From Microbacteriaceae bacterium VKM Ac-2854 (GTDB lineage: Bacteria > Actinomycetota > Actinomycetes > Actinomycetales > Microbacteriaceae), in assembly GCA_013205085.1 (NCBI GenBank), contig JABMLH010000002.1, forward strand, positions 189,425-253,424: 64,000 nt of DNA, read 5' to 3'. Shown piece after piece: positions 1-8,154 of this stretch. Numbering within the stretch: position 1 is the first letter of the stretch; each line of letters opens with the position of its first letter. The notes beneath the pieces were generated by a model that worked only from the letters and a program-made list of their open reading frames with translations, searched no databases and was not told where the DNA came from. The position numbers and the translations under genes are program-made.

Positions 1-1
1 C

Positions 2-445
2 GGCATCGCCGGCACCGTCGACTTCGCGCTGTTCTACGCCAGCGGCCAGATCATGGACCGCTTCGGCAGGGGCTGGAGCGCGATCCCGTGCATGATCGGC
101 CTGGGCGCCGGGCACCTCATCCTTGCCTTCACGCACGATCTCGCGAATGCCGCGACCTGGCTCGTCATCGTCGCGCTGATCCTCGCGGTGGCGAACGGCA
201 TCGGCTCGGGCATCCTGATGACCCTCGGCGCCGACCTGGCTCCCCCGGCCGATCCGGCGCCGTTCCTCGGCGCGTTCCGCTTCACCGGCGATGTGGGCAA
301 CGCGGCCGCTCCCCTGGCCGTGGCCGGGATCACCGCGGTCGCGTCGATCTCGTTCGCGGCGGCGACGATGGGGGTGCTCGGGCTGCTGGGAGCCGGATTG
401 CTGCTGCGCTGGCTGCCGCGGTACTCGCCGCGCCCGGCGCGCTGA
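2..445 (+). CDS. MFS transporter, C-terminal part (5' end outside window)
   Basis: The frame is open from base 2 with no start inside the window, so only the last ~147 residues are present. They form hydrophobic helices separated by short basic loops, including a segment reading GQIMDRFGRGW that resembles the MFS loop motif (G-x-x-x-D-R-x-G-R) between two helices. The protein ends in a short basic tail (RPAR). This fits the C-terminal half of a major facilitator superfamily permease in the membrane. The substrate cannot be inferred. It runs towards the minus-strand Tad operon, so the two units converge with a gap of about 50 bp. Confidence 0.7.
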   Translation, partial: GIAGTVDFALFYASGQIMDRFGRGWSAIPCMIGLGAGHLILAFTHDLANAATWLVIVALILAVANGIGSGILMTLGADLAPPADPAPFLGAFRFTGDVGNAAAPLAVAGITAVASISFAAATMGVLGLLGAGLLLRWLPRYSPRPAR

Positions 446-496
446 GACTCCTGCGCCGGAGCGGACGTCCGCGAGCAGCGCCGGAGCTGCGCAGGA

Positions 497-907
497 TCAG
501 CGCACCACCGCGCGAGAATCGACCGTGACCGAGATCGGCGCCCGCAGCGGCAGGCCGAAGACCTCGATCCCGGTGTCGTAGAACGTCGTCGCGGTGAGGG
601 TGACGGTGCCGCCGTCGTCGACGGCGATCGCGTCGATGACGACCGGATCCGTCGTCGGTATCCGAGCGAGCACGGCCTCTGCTGCGACCCGGGCTCGTGC
701 CGCGTCGAGCGCCTCCCCCGGCGCCGTCGCCTCGAGGTCGAGCGCGAAGGACTGCGCCGCGGCGAGCGCCGACGCATCCGCCACCGCGTAGAGGCTCTTC
801 CGGGTCGTGCCGATTCCCGTCGCCGCCGCACAGATCAGCGTCAGCGACGCCGCGACGGCGACCACTCCGAGCAGCAGCGGCAGCACGGAGCCGCGTTCCG
901 CGTTCAT
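497..907 (-). CDS. TadG/Rv3654c-like pilus assembly protein
   Basis: A 136-aa protein with one N-terminal membrane segment (residues ~8-30) preceded by the short leader MNAERGSVL. The rest is an extracytoplasmic domain with an alanine-rich stretch typical of TadE/TadG-like proteins of actinobacterial 'helicase/secretion neighbourhood' loci. It is the last gene of the minus-strand Tad operon, and its start overlaps the stop of the upstream TadE-like gene by 4 nt (ATGA), so translation is probably coupled. The family is assigned from topology and context. A precise role in pilus assembly is inferred. Confidence 0.65.
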   Translation of the reverse strand: MNAERGSVLPLLLGVVAVAASLTLICAAATGIGTTRKSLYAVADASALAAAQSFALDLEATAPGEALDAARARVAAEAVLARIPTTDPVVIDAIAVDDGGTVTLTATTFYDTGIEVFGLPLRAPISVTVDSRAVVR

Positions 908-1332
908 CCGGAGCCGCCGAATCGGTCGATCCGCTGCGCCGCTTCACTCTCGACCGGGACGACGAGGGCGCGGTCGAGACCGAACACGGCGGGGACGAAC
1001 GGGAGCGAGACCTCGGTGCGGACGGCGGCGACGACGATCGTGTCGCGGCGCGCGCAGGATGCGTCGTCGCAGTCGACCCGGGTCCGCACGCGATCCGGTT
1101 CGATGCCGAAGTCGCGCACGGCCACCGCGACCGCATCGGCGACGCGATCGCGATCGCCGTCGGCGGCGACGACGCGCACGGCCTCGCGCGCCGCACTCGT
1201 CGTGGCCATCACCGCGCTCTGCACGCTGCCCAGAGCGAGCACCAGGTAGAGCAGCGGAACGAGGAGGATGACGCCGACCCCCAGGAATTCGAGTGCCGCC
1301 GAGCCCTGCTCCGCATGCAGCCCGGCTCTCAT
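904..1332 (-). CDS. TadE-like minor pilin / pilus assembly protein
   Basis: A 142-aa protein starting MRAGLHAEQGSAALEF, the TadE signature: a short charged leader, then G-S-A-A-x-E-F at the head of a single hydrophobic helix (residues ~10-35). TadE-family proteins are processed like type IV pilins and help assemble Flp pili or related secretion systems at the membrane. The start overlaps the stop of the preceding TadE-like gene by 4 nt, and the stop overlaps the next start, giving a tight operon. It is probably poorly functional now, because the operon's ATPase gene is split upstream. Confidence 0.75.
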   Translation of the reverse strand: MRAGLHAEQGSAALEFLGVGVILLVPLLYLVLALGSVQSAVMATTSAAREAVRVVAADGDRDRVADAVAVAVRDFGIEPDRVRTRVDCDDASCARRDTIVVAAVRTEVSLPFVPAVFGLDRALVVPVESEAAQRIDRFGGSG

Positions 1333-1718
1333 CGCAGCCGCTCGATCAACGCGTGGCCCGAGACGTCGAGCGCCGCCGCCGGGCCCAGGAAACCGATGAT
1401 CGGCAGGTCGGCGCGCACGGTCACCGCGAGCGCGGGCCGGCCGTCGAGTTGCACGCTGCGCGCGCTGATCTCGGGGCGAAAGCCGCTGCCGAGTTGCGCG
1501 CGCAGGACCTCCTCGGTGCGCCGCCGCGCGTCGGCCGCCGAGTTGCCGACCAGCCCGCCGTACCGCGCCCCGGTACCGGCTGCATCGATCGCGGTGTTGC
1601 GGACGTACACCGCGAGTGCGAACTGCAGCACGCCCAACACCAGCACCCCGATCAGCGCGCCGACCAGTAGAGCCTCGGCCGGTGCGCTGCCGCGGTCCGC
1701 GAGCACGCCGGCGCGCAT
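1329..1718 (-). CDS. TadE family protein
   Basis: A 129-aa protein. I chose the ATG at 1718 (MRAGVLADRG...) because it overlaps the TGA of the upstream small gene and gives the expected short leader before the TadE-like helix (S-A-P-A-E-A-L-L-V-G, residues ~10-32). The longer frame upstream is antisense or out-of-frame noise. The periplasmic-like domain after the helix has the usual R-Y-G-G/A-x-x-G layout. Its role is a minor pilin or assembly factor of the Tad/Flp system. It is translationally coupled on both sides. Confidence 0.75.
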   Translation of the reverse strand: MRAGVLADRGSAPAEALLVGALIGVLVLGVLQFALAVYVRNTAIDAAGTGARYGGLVGNSAADARRRTEEVLRAQLGSGFRPEISARSVQLDGRPALAVTVRADLPIIGFLGPAAALDVSGHALIERLR

Positions 1719-1927
1719 CAGTTCCCGATTCCGCCGACCATGCCCATCGCCCGCTGCCAGAGATCGTTGAAGGAGTTGCTCGCGAGACCCCAGAGGACGA
1801 GGACGAGCGCCGCGGTCATCAGCGTGATCAAGACCCAACCGGGCACGTCGCCGCGTTCGGATCGCAGGCGACGCGACGCCACGAAGCTCTGCAGGTGGAC
1901 GAAGAGGGGGAGGAGCGAGATGCGCAT
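1718..1927 (-). CDS. Small single-span Flp-pilin-like protein
   Basis: A 69-aa protein starting MRISLLPLFV, with a basic stretch, then R-G-D-V-P-G-W-V followed by one hydrophobic helix (residues ~36-58) and a short soluble tail ending GGIGN. The size, single helix and position between tadC and tadE match the small pilin-like ORF of actinobacterial Tad loci. It lacks the canonical G/x-E-Y pilin cleavage motif, so calling it a pilin rests on context. The start ATG at 1927 is preferred over an upstream in-frame ATG that would add a low-complexity basic leader. Confidence 0.6.
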   Translation of the reverse strand: MRISLLPLFVHLQSFVASRRLRSERGDVPGWVLITLMTAALVLVLWGLASNSFNDLWQRAMGMVGGIGN

Positions 1928-2006
1928 GATGTTCCGTTTCTGTTGTCGATGGTGAAGGTTCTTCGGCGGTGGATGGGCGGCGGATGGGCGGCGGACGCCG
2001 GCGGCG

Positions 2007-2945
2007 TCAGAATCCATCGCGGAAGACGACGAAGCCGGGAAAGACGGCGAAGAGGATGGTCGTGGGCAGAATCAGGAAGACGAGGGGCACCATCATGGCG
2101 ACCTCCTTCTTGCCGGCCGCATCGAGCAGGCGGCGCCGCGCAAGGGTCCTGGCGTCATCGGCCTGGGCCCGCAACACCTCCGCCAGCGGCGCGCCGCGAT
2201 CCAGCGCGCTGGTGGTCTGGTCCACGAACCGGGAGACGGCGGTGCTGCCGAGGCGCTCGTCCATCCGCACCAGCGCTCCCGCCAGGCTGGAGCCGATCCC
2301 AACGTCCGCGAGCACGAGGGCGAACTCGCGCCCCAGTTCGCCGCCGCCGGTGCGCGACACCCGGCGCAGCGCGTCGTGGATGCCCTCGCCGGCGGAGAGG
2401 CTGAGCGTCAGGAACTCCAGAACCGTGGGCAACTCGCCCTCCAGGCGCCCGAGGCGCCGAGCCGCCCGGGCCGCCAACGCACGGTCGCGCAGGGCGACGC
2501 CCAGCATCGCACCGAGGATCGGCAGCGCGATCGTGGCCGCGGTCGGCATCGAGGCGAAGGCGGGCACCAGCACCGTCAGCAGCACTCCGGCGGTGGCGCC
2601 GGCGACCGCGGAGACGAGTTGTTCCAGCCGGACGCGCTCGACGGTGCTGCGCGCATCCGCCTGGGCGAGCCGGCGCTCGATCACCTCGCGCCGTCCGAGA
2701 ACCTGGTCGAGAAGCGCCCGGCCCTGTCGCAGCGCCGGGGCGAGCAGAGTGCCGACGATCGGCAGTGGATCCACGGCGCGCTTCGCGACCAGGTCGCGCG
2801 CCGCTATCGAGATGTCGAGCAGGTACGGGGCGATCCGTTCGGCGAGCTGCGGGCGACGCAGCGGCGGCAGCAGGCCGGCGAGCGCCCACAGCCCGAGGCC
2901 CAGCACCGCACCACTGACCGCGGCCCAGCCGACGTTCGGCGTCAT
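2007..2945 (-). CDS. tadC: TadC-like type II secretion system F family protein
   Basis: A 312-aa inner-membrane protein: an N-terminal helix pair (MTPNVGWAAVSGAVLG...), a cytoplasmic GspF domain in the middle containing L-S-A-G-E-G-I-H-D-A-L, and C-terminal helices ending V-V-F-R-D-G-F. TadC pairs with TadB to form the membrane platform for the Tad ATPase. The ATG at 2945 overlaps the tadB stop by 4 nt. A longer frame extending to 3821 crosses tadB out of frame and is spurious. Confidence 0.8.
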   Translation of the reverse strand: MTPNVGWAAVSGAVLGLGLWALAGLLPPLRRPQLAERIAPYLLDISIAARDLVAKRAVDPLPIVGTLLAPALRQGRALLDQVLGRREVIERRLAQADARSTVERVRLEQLVSAVAGATAGVLLTVLVPAFASMPTAATIALPILGAMLGVALRDRALAARAARRLGRLEGELPTVLEFLTLSLSAGEGIHDALRRVSRTGGGELGREFALVLADVGIGSSLAGALVRMDERLGSTAVSRFVDQTTSALDRGAPLAEVLRAQADDARTLARRRLLDAAGKKEVAMMVPLVFLILPTTILFAVFPGFVVFRDGF

Positions 2946-3814
2946 CCGACCCACCGCCGCTCCTCCGGGAGCCGGGCGATCGCCCGCATGATCCGATACG
3001 CGACGACGGTGAGCACGGCGCCCGAGGCCAGGATCCCGATGCCGAGCGCACTGTTGTACGCATCGACGGCCTCGGGCCGCGTCGCGAGCAGCGCGAGCAC
3101 GATCCACGGCGCCACCGCGCCGAGCCGGGCGGCGTTCATCACCCAGCCCTGGCGCGCTTCGAGCTCGGCGCGGACAGCGGCCTCCGAGCGGAGGTAGCGA
3201 CCGAGGCCGACGAGCACCGCGGCCAGTTCGCTGCCGCCCACCTCGCGCGCCATCCGCAACGTCTCGAGCAAGCGATCCGCGGTGGCGTCGCCGAGCCGGA
3301 ACTTCAGGCGCTCGATGCCGTGCGAGAAGTTGCCGGTCGCCCGGTACTCCCGGCCGAAGTCGGCGAACTCCGCCCGCGTCGCCGGCGGGCCCGCTGTCGC
3401 GAGCGACGCCAGGGCGTCCGGCAGCGACAGTCCGGAGCGCACGGCGGCGACGAGGTGGTCGACGATGTCCGGCCAGACGGCTCGGGTGCGGCGGCGGCGC
3501 AGATCGGCGCGCCAGATCACCACGAGGGTCGGCCCGCACAGACCCAGCAGCCCGGCGCCGGCGCTCACCGCGATCAGGCCGGTGAACGCGATGGTCAATC
3601 CGAGCGCCGCCACTGCGCAGACGAACGAGAGCCCGACGAAGACAGGAAGCGGCGCATCCGGCAGGCCCGCGAGCACGAGCCGTGCGCGCAACGCCGCCGC
3701 GGGGCGGGACATCGAGCGGGAGCGGGCGGTCGGATCCGTCGTCCGCGGCCAGAGCAGCGGTGCGGAGATGAGCACAAGACCGACCCCGAGCAGCAGGCCG
3801 AGTGCGACGCTCAC
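2942..3814 (-). CDS. tadB: TadB-like type II secretion system F family protein
   Basis: A 290-aa membrane protein with two N-terminal helices (residues ~1-20 and ~60-100), a GspF-type cytoplasmic domain (around V-R-S-G-L-S-L-P-D-A-L-A) and C-terminal helices. It is the usual partner of TadC in Flp/Tad pilus assembly. Its ATG overlaps the stop of the tadA 3' fragment by 4 nt (3811-3814). The tadA disruption upstream probably reduces or abolishes its expression and function, unless a promoter inside the inserted element reads through. Confidence 0.8.
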   Translation of the reverse strand: MSVALGLLLGVGLVLISAPLLWPRTTDPTARSRSMSRPAAALRARLVLAGLPDAPLPVFVGLSFVCAVAALGLTIAFTGLIAVSAGAGLLGLCGPTLVVIWRADLRRRRTRAVWPDIVDHLVAAVRSGLSLPDALASLATAGPPATRAEFADFGREYRATGNFSHGIERLKFRLGDATADRLLETLRMAREVGGSELAAVLVGLGRYLRSEAAVRAELEARQGWVMNAARLGAVAPWIVLALLATRPEAVDAYNSALGIGILASGAVLTVVAYRIMRAIARLPEERRWVG

Positions 3815-4587
3815 GCGGCACCCCGCAGGATGCTGACGGGGTCGATCCCGGCGGCCTCGTACTTGCCCAGGCGCGCCGGGTGGCTACCGGAGGGGCGCAG
3901 TTCGCCGCCGCTGATCGCGAAGATCGGGCTCGCTTCGATGACCGAACCGGTCACGGACCCGGTCACGGCGAGGATCTCGGCGACCCGGCGCCGACCGTGC
4001 CGGTCCCGTTCGCAGTGCACCACCAGGTCGACGCAGTTCGCGACGGTCGGCACCACGAACGCGGCGTCGATGTTGCGGCCGGCCAGCAGCGGCAGCGTGG
4101 ACAGCTTGACCAGTGCATCGCGCGCGCTGTTCGCGTGGATGCTGCACATCCCCGGGACGCCGCTGTTCAGGGCGATCAACAGGTCCAGACTCTCGGCCTC
4201 GCGCACCTCGCCGACGACCAACCGATCGGGTCGCATCCGCAGCGCTTCCTTGACCAGGCGACGCAGGGTGATCTCGCCGTTGCCCTCCAGGCTAGGCTGT
4301 CGGCACTGCAGCGCGACCACGTCGCGGGCCGAGAGGTCGAGTTCGAAGGTCTCCTCGACCGTGACGATGCGCTCGTCGGCCCGCGCAGAACCGAGCAGCG
4401 CCCCGAGCATCGTGGTCTTGCCGGTGTGGGTCGCGCCGCTGACGAGGATGTTCGCCCCGGCCAGAACCGACGCGCGCAGGAACGCCGCGGCCGGCTGCGG
4501 CATCGAGCCGGCGGCGACGAGGTGACCCAGCTCGCGCATCCGCCGCGAGAACTTGCGGATGTTGACCGAGACGTACCGGCGCGTGAT
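3811..4587 (-). pseudogene. tadA: tadA, 3' fragment (C-terminal ATPase domain) cut off by an insertion
   Basis: This stretch encodes the last 258 residues of a TadA/CpaF secretion ATPase: Walker A G-A-T-H-T-G-K-T, an acidic VEETFEL box, Walker B-like R-L-V-V-G-E-V-R-E-A-E, and the His box C-S-I-H-A-N-S. Family homology begins at the isoleucine codon at 4585-4587 (ITRRYVSVNIRKF). Upstream of that the frame runs into unrelated sequence, giving a chance ATG at 4623 (MDSCIHCNWRGF). The missing N-terminal half lies at 11987-12439. Joining the two gives an intact 409-aa protein in frame. Confidence 0.85.
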
Positions 4588-4599
4588 GAACCCTCGCCA

Positions 4600-4640
4600 G
4601 TTGCAGTGAATGCAACTGTCCACGCTTGCAATCGATGCCT
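4600..4640. repeat. TTGCA-N5-TGCAA inverted repeats at the left end of the element
   Basis: Arms gttgca (4600-4605) and tgcaac (4611-4616) flank a 5-nt spacer. A degenerate second copy, ttgca/tgcct with a 5-nt spacer, lies at 4626-4640. The same arrangement recurs at 4740-4754 over the recombinase start. Repeated spacing and arm sequence suggest protein-binding sites, either recombinase arm sites or operators for the small HTH protein encoded downstream. Confidence 0.55.
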
Positions 4641-4708
4641 ATTCGGCTACTACGGTGCCGAAGTGTTCCGACCATAACAGCGTGATCTCGCGGATGCGGA
4701 GATCTGGG

Positions 4709-4736
4709 TTGACACGGTGATGCATCGTCCCATACT
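4709..4736 (+). promoter_or_regulatory. Promoter of the recombination module
   Basis: A perfect -35 box TTGACA (4709-4714), a 16-nt spacer and a CATACT -10 box (4731-4736, 4 of 6 consensus bases). The expected transcription start falls around 4742-4744, only about 5-7 nt before the ATG at 4749, so the mRNA would be leaderless or nearly so. No Shine-Dalgarno sequence precedes that ATG, which agrees. Confidence 0.6.
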
Positions 4737-4739
4737 TTG

Positions 4740-4754
4740 TTGCATCTAATGCAA
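4740..4754. promoter_or_regulatory. Palindrome overlapping recombinase transcription and translation start
   Basis: TTGCA (4740-4744), a 5-nt spacer and TGCAA (4750-4754) form a perfect palindrome spanning the predicted transcription start and the ATG at 4749. A repressor bound here would block initiation. The HTH protein encoded by the second gene of the module is the obvious candidate, by inference only. Confidence 0.5.
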
Positions 4755-5867
4755 GATTTTGGGGCCTCTCCAGCGGCGCTTCGGCTGATCACGTCAGCAT
4801 CGAACGTCGCACTGGCGAACCCGGAAGCGCAGGTTTTCAGCGCGATGATCGATGGTTGGCGGAACCAGCAGCTGTCGCGCGGGCTCCGTGAGCAGACGAT
4901 CCGGAACCGGACAGCGACGGTGACGCGGTTCCGTGATTTCGTGGACAAACCGCCTTGGAAGTGGACTGTCGCGGATGTGGATGAGTTCACTGCGGAGTCT
5001 GGTGGTCGCACCCGGACGCTGTCGACGATGCGCGCCAACCATGGGTCTATCCGTGGTTTCTGTGACTACCTTACGAACCCGTTGTACGACTGGATGGATA
5101 TCTGCGATCACGAGTTTGGGGAGGTTCCGTCACAGGTGTGCCTGCCGTGGAACACGGTGGCGCACCGGTTCGAGTTCGAAGGCGATGGGAAGCGTCGCCC
5201 CTTCACGTACGACGAGATCGAGCGCCTGTTCGATACGGCCGACGCCCGCGTCGAGCTGCTCGTGAACTCTGGGCGAAAGGGTGCGCTCGGCGCGTTGCGG
5301 GATGCCCAGTTGCTGAAGACGGTCTACGCGTTCGGTCTGCGCCGCACCGAGGCGGTGATGCTCGATGCCGTCGACTTGCACCACAACGCGAAGATGCGCC
5401 AGTGGGGGCGCTACGGCTCGGTCCACGTGCGATGGGCGAAAGCTGCGGGCGGTGGCGCGCCACGACGTCGCACGGTGCTGCTGGTGCCGGAGTTCGACTG
5501 GTGGGTCCCCGGCATGCAGCAATGGCTCGAGCAGGCTCGGGCGCGCTTCGCGCCCGGAGACGACCTCGACGCGCTCTGGGTGACTGAGCGCCGTACGCGT
5601 CTGTCTGCCGGGTATCTTGACCGGAGGTTCGCGGAGCTGCGTGACGAAGCCGGCCTGTCGAAGGATCTGACGCTGCACAGCCTCCGGCATTCCTATGTCA
5701 CGCACCTGCTGGAGTTCGGGTACGCCGATCGATTCGTCCAGGAACAAGTCGGACACATGCATGCCTCGACGACCTCGATCTACGCCTCCGTCAGCTCGGA
5801 CTACAAGAACCGGGTGCTCGCGGAAGCGCTGAAGGCCCTCATCGAAGGAGAAGCTGATGACTGTTGA
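4749..5867 (+). CDS. Site-specific tyrosine recombinase
   Basis: A 372-aa protein with a core-binding N-terminal domain (residues ~15-110) and a catalytic domain. The full tyrosine-recombinase set is visible: R198 in A-F-G-L-R-R-T-E, H310-S-L-R313, H336 in V-G-H-M-H-A-S-T-T, and nucleophile Y345 (S-I-Y). It should cut and rejoin DNA to move the element. The ATG at 4749 is used because a promoter lies just upstream; TTG at 4737 is an alternative within the promoter. Its last codons overlap the next gene by 11 nt, so the module is one operon. Closest family by eye is XerC/D-like integrases. It is not closely similar to serine recombinases. Confidence 0.88.
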   Translation: MQDFGASPAALRLITSASNVALANPEAQVFSAMIDGWRNQQLSRGLREQTIRNRTATVTRFRDFVDKPPWKWTVADVDEFTAESGGRTRTLSTMRANHGSIRGFCDYLTNPLYDWMDICDHEFGEVPSQVCLPWNTVAHRFEFEGDGKRRPFTYDEIERLFDTADARVELLVNSGRKGALGALRDAQLLKTVYAFGLRRTEAVMLDAVDLHHNAKMRQWGRYGSVHVRWAKAAGGGAPRRRTVLLVPEFDWWVPGMQQWLEQARARFAPGDDLDALWVTERRTRLSAGYLDRRFAELRDEAGLSKDLTLHSLRHSYVTHLLEFGYADRFVQEQVGHMHASTTSIYASVSSDYKNRVLAEALKALIEGEADDC

Positions 5868-6192
5868 GCTCGACACCGGCTGGAATCTGCGCAGCGTGAT
5901 GGCGTCGCGCGGGATCTTCCAGACCTCCAAGCTGAAGCCCCTGCTCGAGGAGCGCGGCATCGACCTGTCCCGGGAGCAGGTGTATCGGCTGGTGACTCAG
6001 CCGCCACGGCGCGTGCGTCTCGACGTGTTGGCGGCGTTGTGCGATGCGCTGGAGTGCTCGCTCGACGATCTCGTGACGATCACTCGCCGGCAGGCCTCGA
6101 CCCCGGTGGCGGTGGGCGAGGAGGCGACGCGCGGGTCGATCGGTGATCTTCGTCCTGTCCGCGCGACGATCCGTCGGCCGCTTACGAAGTAG
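5857..6192 (+). CDS. Small XRE-type helix-turn-helix protein of the recombination module
   Basis: A 111-aa protein. Residues ~12-72 form a Cro/C1-like helix-turn-helix (L-L-E-E-R-G-I-D-L-S-R-E-Q-V-Y-R-L-V, then R-L-D-V-L-A-A-L-C-D-A-L-E-C-S-L-D-D-L-V). The tail is basic and probably unstructured. It overlaps the recombinase gene by 11 nt and is followed 5 nt later by the zinc-ribbon gene. Likely roles are repressor of the module promoter (see the palindromes at 4600-4754) or a recombination directionality factor; the sequence does not decide between them. Confidence 0.75.
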   Translation: MTVELDTGWNLRSVMASRGIFQTSKLKPLLEERGIDLSREQVYRLVTQPPRRVRLDVLAALCDALECSLDDLVTITRRQASTPVAVGEEATRGSIGDLRPVRATIRRPLTK

Positions 6193-6197
6193 GCGCG

Positions 6198-8147
6198 GTG
6201 GCCAAGCCTCCGCAGTTGCCGCGAGTCGCTGAAGTCGTCGCTCTCGTCCGCCCTCTCGTTCCCGAGATCTCTCCCGAGCGACTCGCTGAGATCGTGCATT
6301 CGGTCGCGCCGGTGCCCCTCACGCAGCGGCTTCTTGAGCTCGCGCTGATCAAGCAGCCCGGAGTCCTGGAGGGGCAGCATGCGAACGTGCCAGCGACCGT
6401 TCAGGATCTGGCCCATGCGCTGGTCGAAGAAGGGGCGAGCCGGGTGGTGCTGCCGACGTGTGAGTCCTGCGGACGCGCGGTGAGAATGCCCCACAAGACG
6501 CCGGGCGGTGGTCGGCACTGCTCCCGATGCGAGCGGAACGCCCGGTCCGTCTCCTGCGCGTCCTGTGGCCGGGTCCGACCCGTGCAGCGCACAATCGACG
6601 GACAGCGCTTCTGCCGTGACTGTTGGCGAGCCGACCCTCGATCGTTCGGCGACTGCTCCCGGTGCGGTCAGCATGCGACCATCATCGTCCGTCGCCCGGA
6701 ACTCGTCTGTCTGGCCTGCTACACCGCACCGCTCAAGACCTGTGGTCTCTGCGGAGAACCTGGCCGGGTCGCCTCCCACCTCGACGGACGACGAGTATGC
6801 GCGCGCTGCTACTACGCGATGCGCAGACCACAACCTTGTCCCGAGTGCGCGCGCAGGGTGTTCCTGACTGGCTTCATGAACGGCCAGAAGGTCTGCGCCG
6901 ACTGCGCGGGCACTCCGATCACGATGGCCTGCCCCGGATGCGGCTCGATCGAGGAGATCCGCAAACATCAGCTTTGCGTCGAGTGCCGCCGGCCCGTCGC
7001 GATCCAGCAGCTGCTCGCCGACGATGCGGGAGAGATCCGCGAGGACCTCCACCCCCTTGCTGACTATCTGCTCACGCACCATGGCAAAGCGGCGTCGCTC
7101 GAACGCTGGCTGCACAAGAGCAAGTGCGCGATGGTGCTCCGCGAGCTCGCTGACGGGACCCTACCGCTCACCGCCGAGGCGATCATCACCCGAGCCCGGT
7201 CGGGACAGTCGGTCGCGTTCCTCCTCTCACTGCTGGTGCGTTCCGGCGTGCTGCCGGAGCTCGACGTCGAGGGCACGCGCTTCGACCACTGGCTCAACGA
7301 CTGGCTCGATGGCATCAAACATCCCGAGGACCGGCTGATCCTGCGCCGCTACTGCACCTGGGAGCTCCTCCGTTCCGCTCGGACACCGCGTAGCGCGTCC
7401 AGCCCGACTTCCGGCTTCCAGAGGCAACGGGCTGCACTGAAGTACTGCGCCGCGTTCCTTCGAGAGATCCGGTCGCACCAGGAGACGTTGGCGACGTTCC
7501 CGCAGCGCCGGCTTGACGCGTATCTGACCGATTCGCCCAGCCAACGCGACGCGCTAGCACCGTTCACTCGCTGGCTGCGAAAGCACCGACTGAGCACCCT
7601 TCGGGTCCAGTTTCGAGCCCATCGCCTCGAAGGGCGAGACTACGCCTCCGACCACCGATGGCAGATGGCCCGCAAGTTCCTATCCGATGCCGACATGGAC
7701 CCGAAGACGCGGGCGGCGGGTCTCCTCGTGCTGCTCTACGGCATCCAGCTGACCCGCATCGTCACGATCACCCGGGCACAGGTCGATACGAGCTCGCGGC
7801 CCGTGACACTCACCGTCGGGGCCGAGCCGATCGAACTCCCCGAGATCCTCGGCGACGCCATCGTCGAGCTCGTCAATGCCGCAAAGCGCCATCCTGAAGG
7901 GTGGTTGTTCCCCGGCAGGAACCCGGGCCGTCACCTCACCCCGGGGCCGCTCAGCCGTCGCCTTCGCACCGAAGGCCTGCTTGCTGGGAGCGCCCGCACG
8001 ACAGCGCTCATCGAGCTCACCCGGCAACTGCATCCCCGGATCGTCTCGGATCTCCTTGGCATCACAACGGCGTCCGCCGCTTCATGGTCGCGTCTCGCCG
8101 GCGGCGAATGGTCCGATTACCCGACGCTCCGCTCCACCCACGCCTGA
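6198..8147 (+). CDS. Multi-zinc-ribbon protein with degenerate integrase-like C-terminus
   Basis: A 649-aa protein with a GTG start at 6198, 5 nt after the HTH stop. Residues 88-263 hold twelve CxxC pairs (C88/91, 108/111, 120/123, 139/142, 153/156, 171/174, 182/185, 201/204, 214/217, 233/236, 245/248, 260/263), enough for six zinc ribbons. The C-terminus (~480-649) has the layout of a tyrosine-recombinase catalytic domain (L-L-Y-G-I-Q-L-T-R-I-V-T-I-T-R, then L-L-G-I-T-T-A-S-A-A-S-W near the end). The H-x-x-R box and a convincing nucleophile tyrosine are absent. It probably binds DNA and partners the active recombinase. Similar large XerD-annotated proteins occur in actinobacteria; I know of no defined function. 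Confidence 0.75.
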   Translation: MAKPPQLPRVAEVVALVRPLVPEISPERLAEIVHSVAPVPLTQRLLELALIKQPGVLEGQHANVPATVQDLAHALVEEGASRVVLPTCESCGRAVRMPHKTPGGGRHCSRCERNARSVSCASCGRVRPVQRTIDGQRFCRDCWRADPRSFGDCSRCGQHATIIVRRPELVCLACYTAPLKTCGLCGEPGRVASHLDGRRVCARCYYAMRRPQPCPECARRVFLTGFMNGQKVCADCAGTPITMACPGCGSIEEIRKHQLCVECRRPVAIQQLLADDAGEIREDLHPLADYLLTHHGKAASLERWLHKSKCAMVLRELADGTLPLTAEAIITRARSGQSVAFLLSLLVRSGVLPELDVEGTRFDHWLNDWLDGIKHPEDRLILRRYCTWELLRSARTPRSASSPTSGFQRQRAALKYCAAFLREIRSHQETLATFPQRRLDAYLTDSPSQRDALAPFTRWLRKHRLSTLRVQFRAHRLEGRDYASDHRWQMARKFLSDADMDPKTRAAGLLVLLYGIQLTRIVTITRAQVDTSSRPVTLTVGAEPIELPEILGDAIVELVNAAKRHPEGWLFPGRNPGRHLTPGPLSRRLRTEGLLAGSARTTALIELTRQLHPRIVSDLLGITTASAASWSRLAGGEWSDYPTLRSTHA

Positions 8148-8154
8148 TCGAGCA

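Noticed and set aside
2007-3821. A 604-aa single membrane protein replacing tadB and tadC
   Set aside because: The frame from 2946 to 3821 is out of frame with tadB, which has clean start, stop and domain. The 4-nt overlap at 2942-2945 shows two genes.
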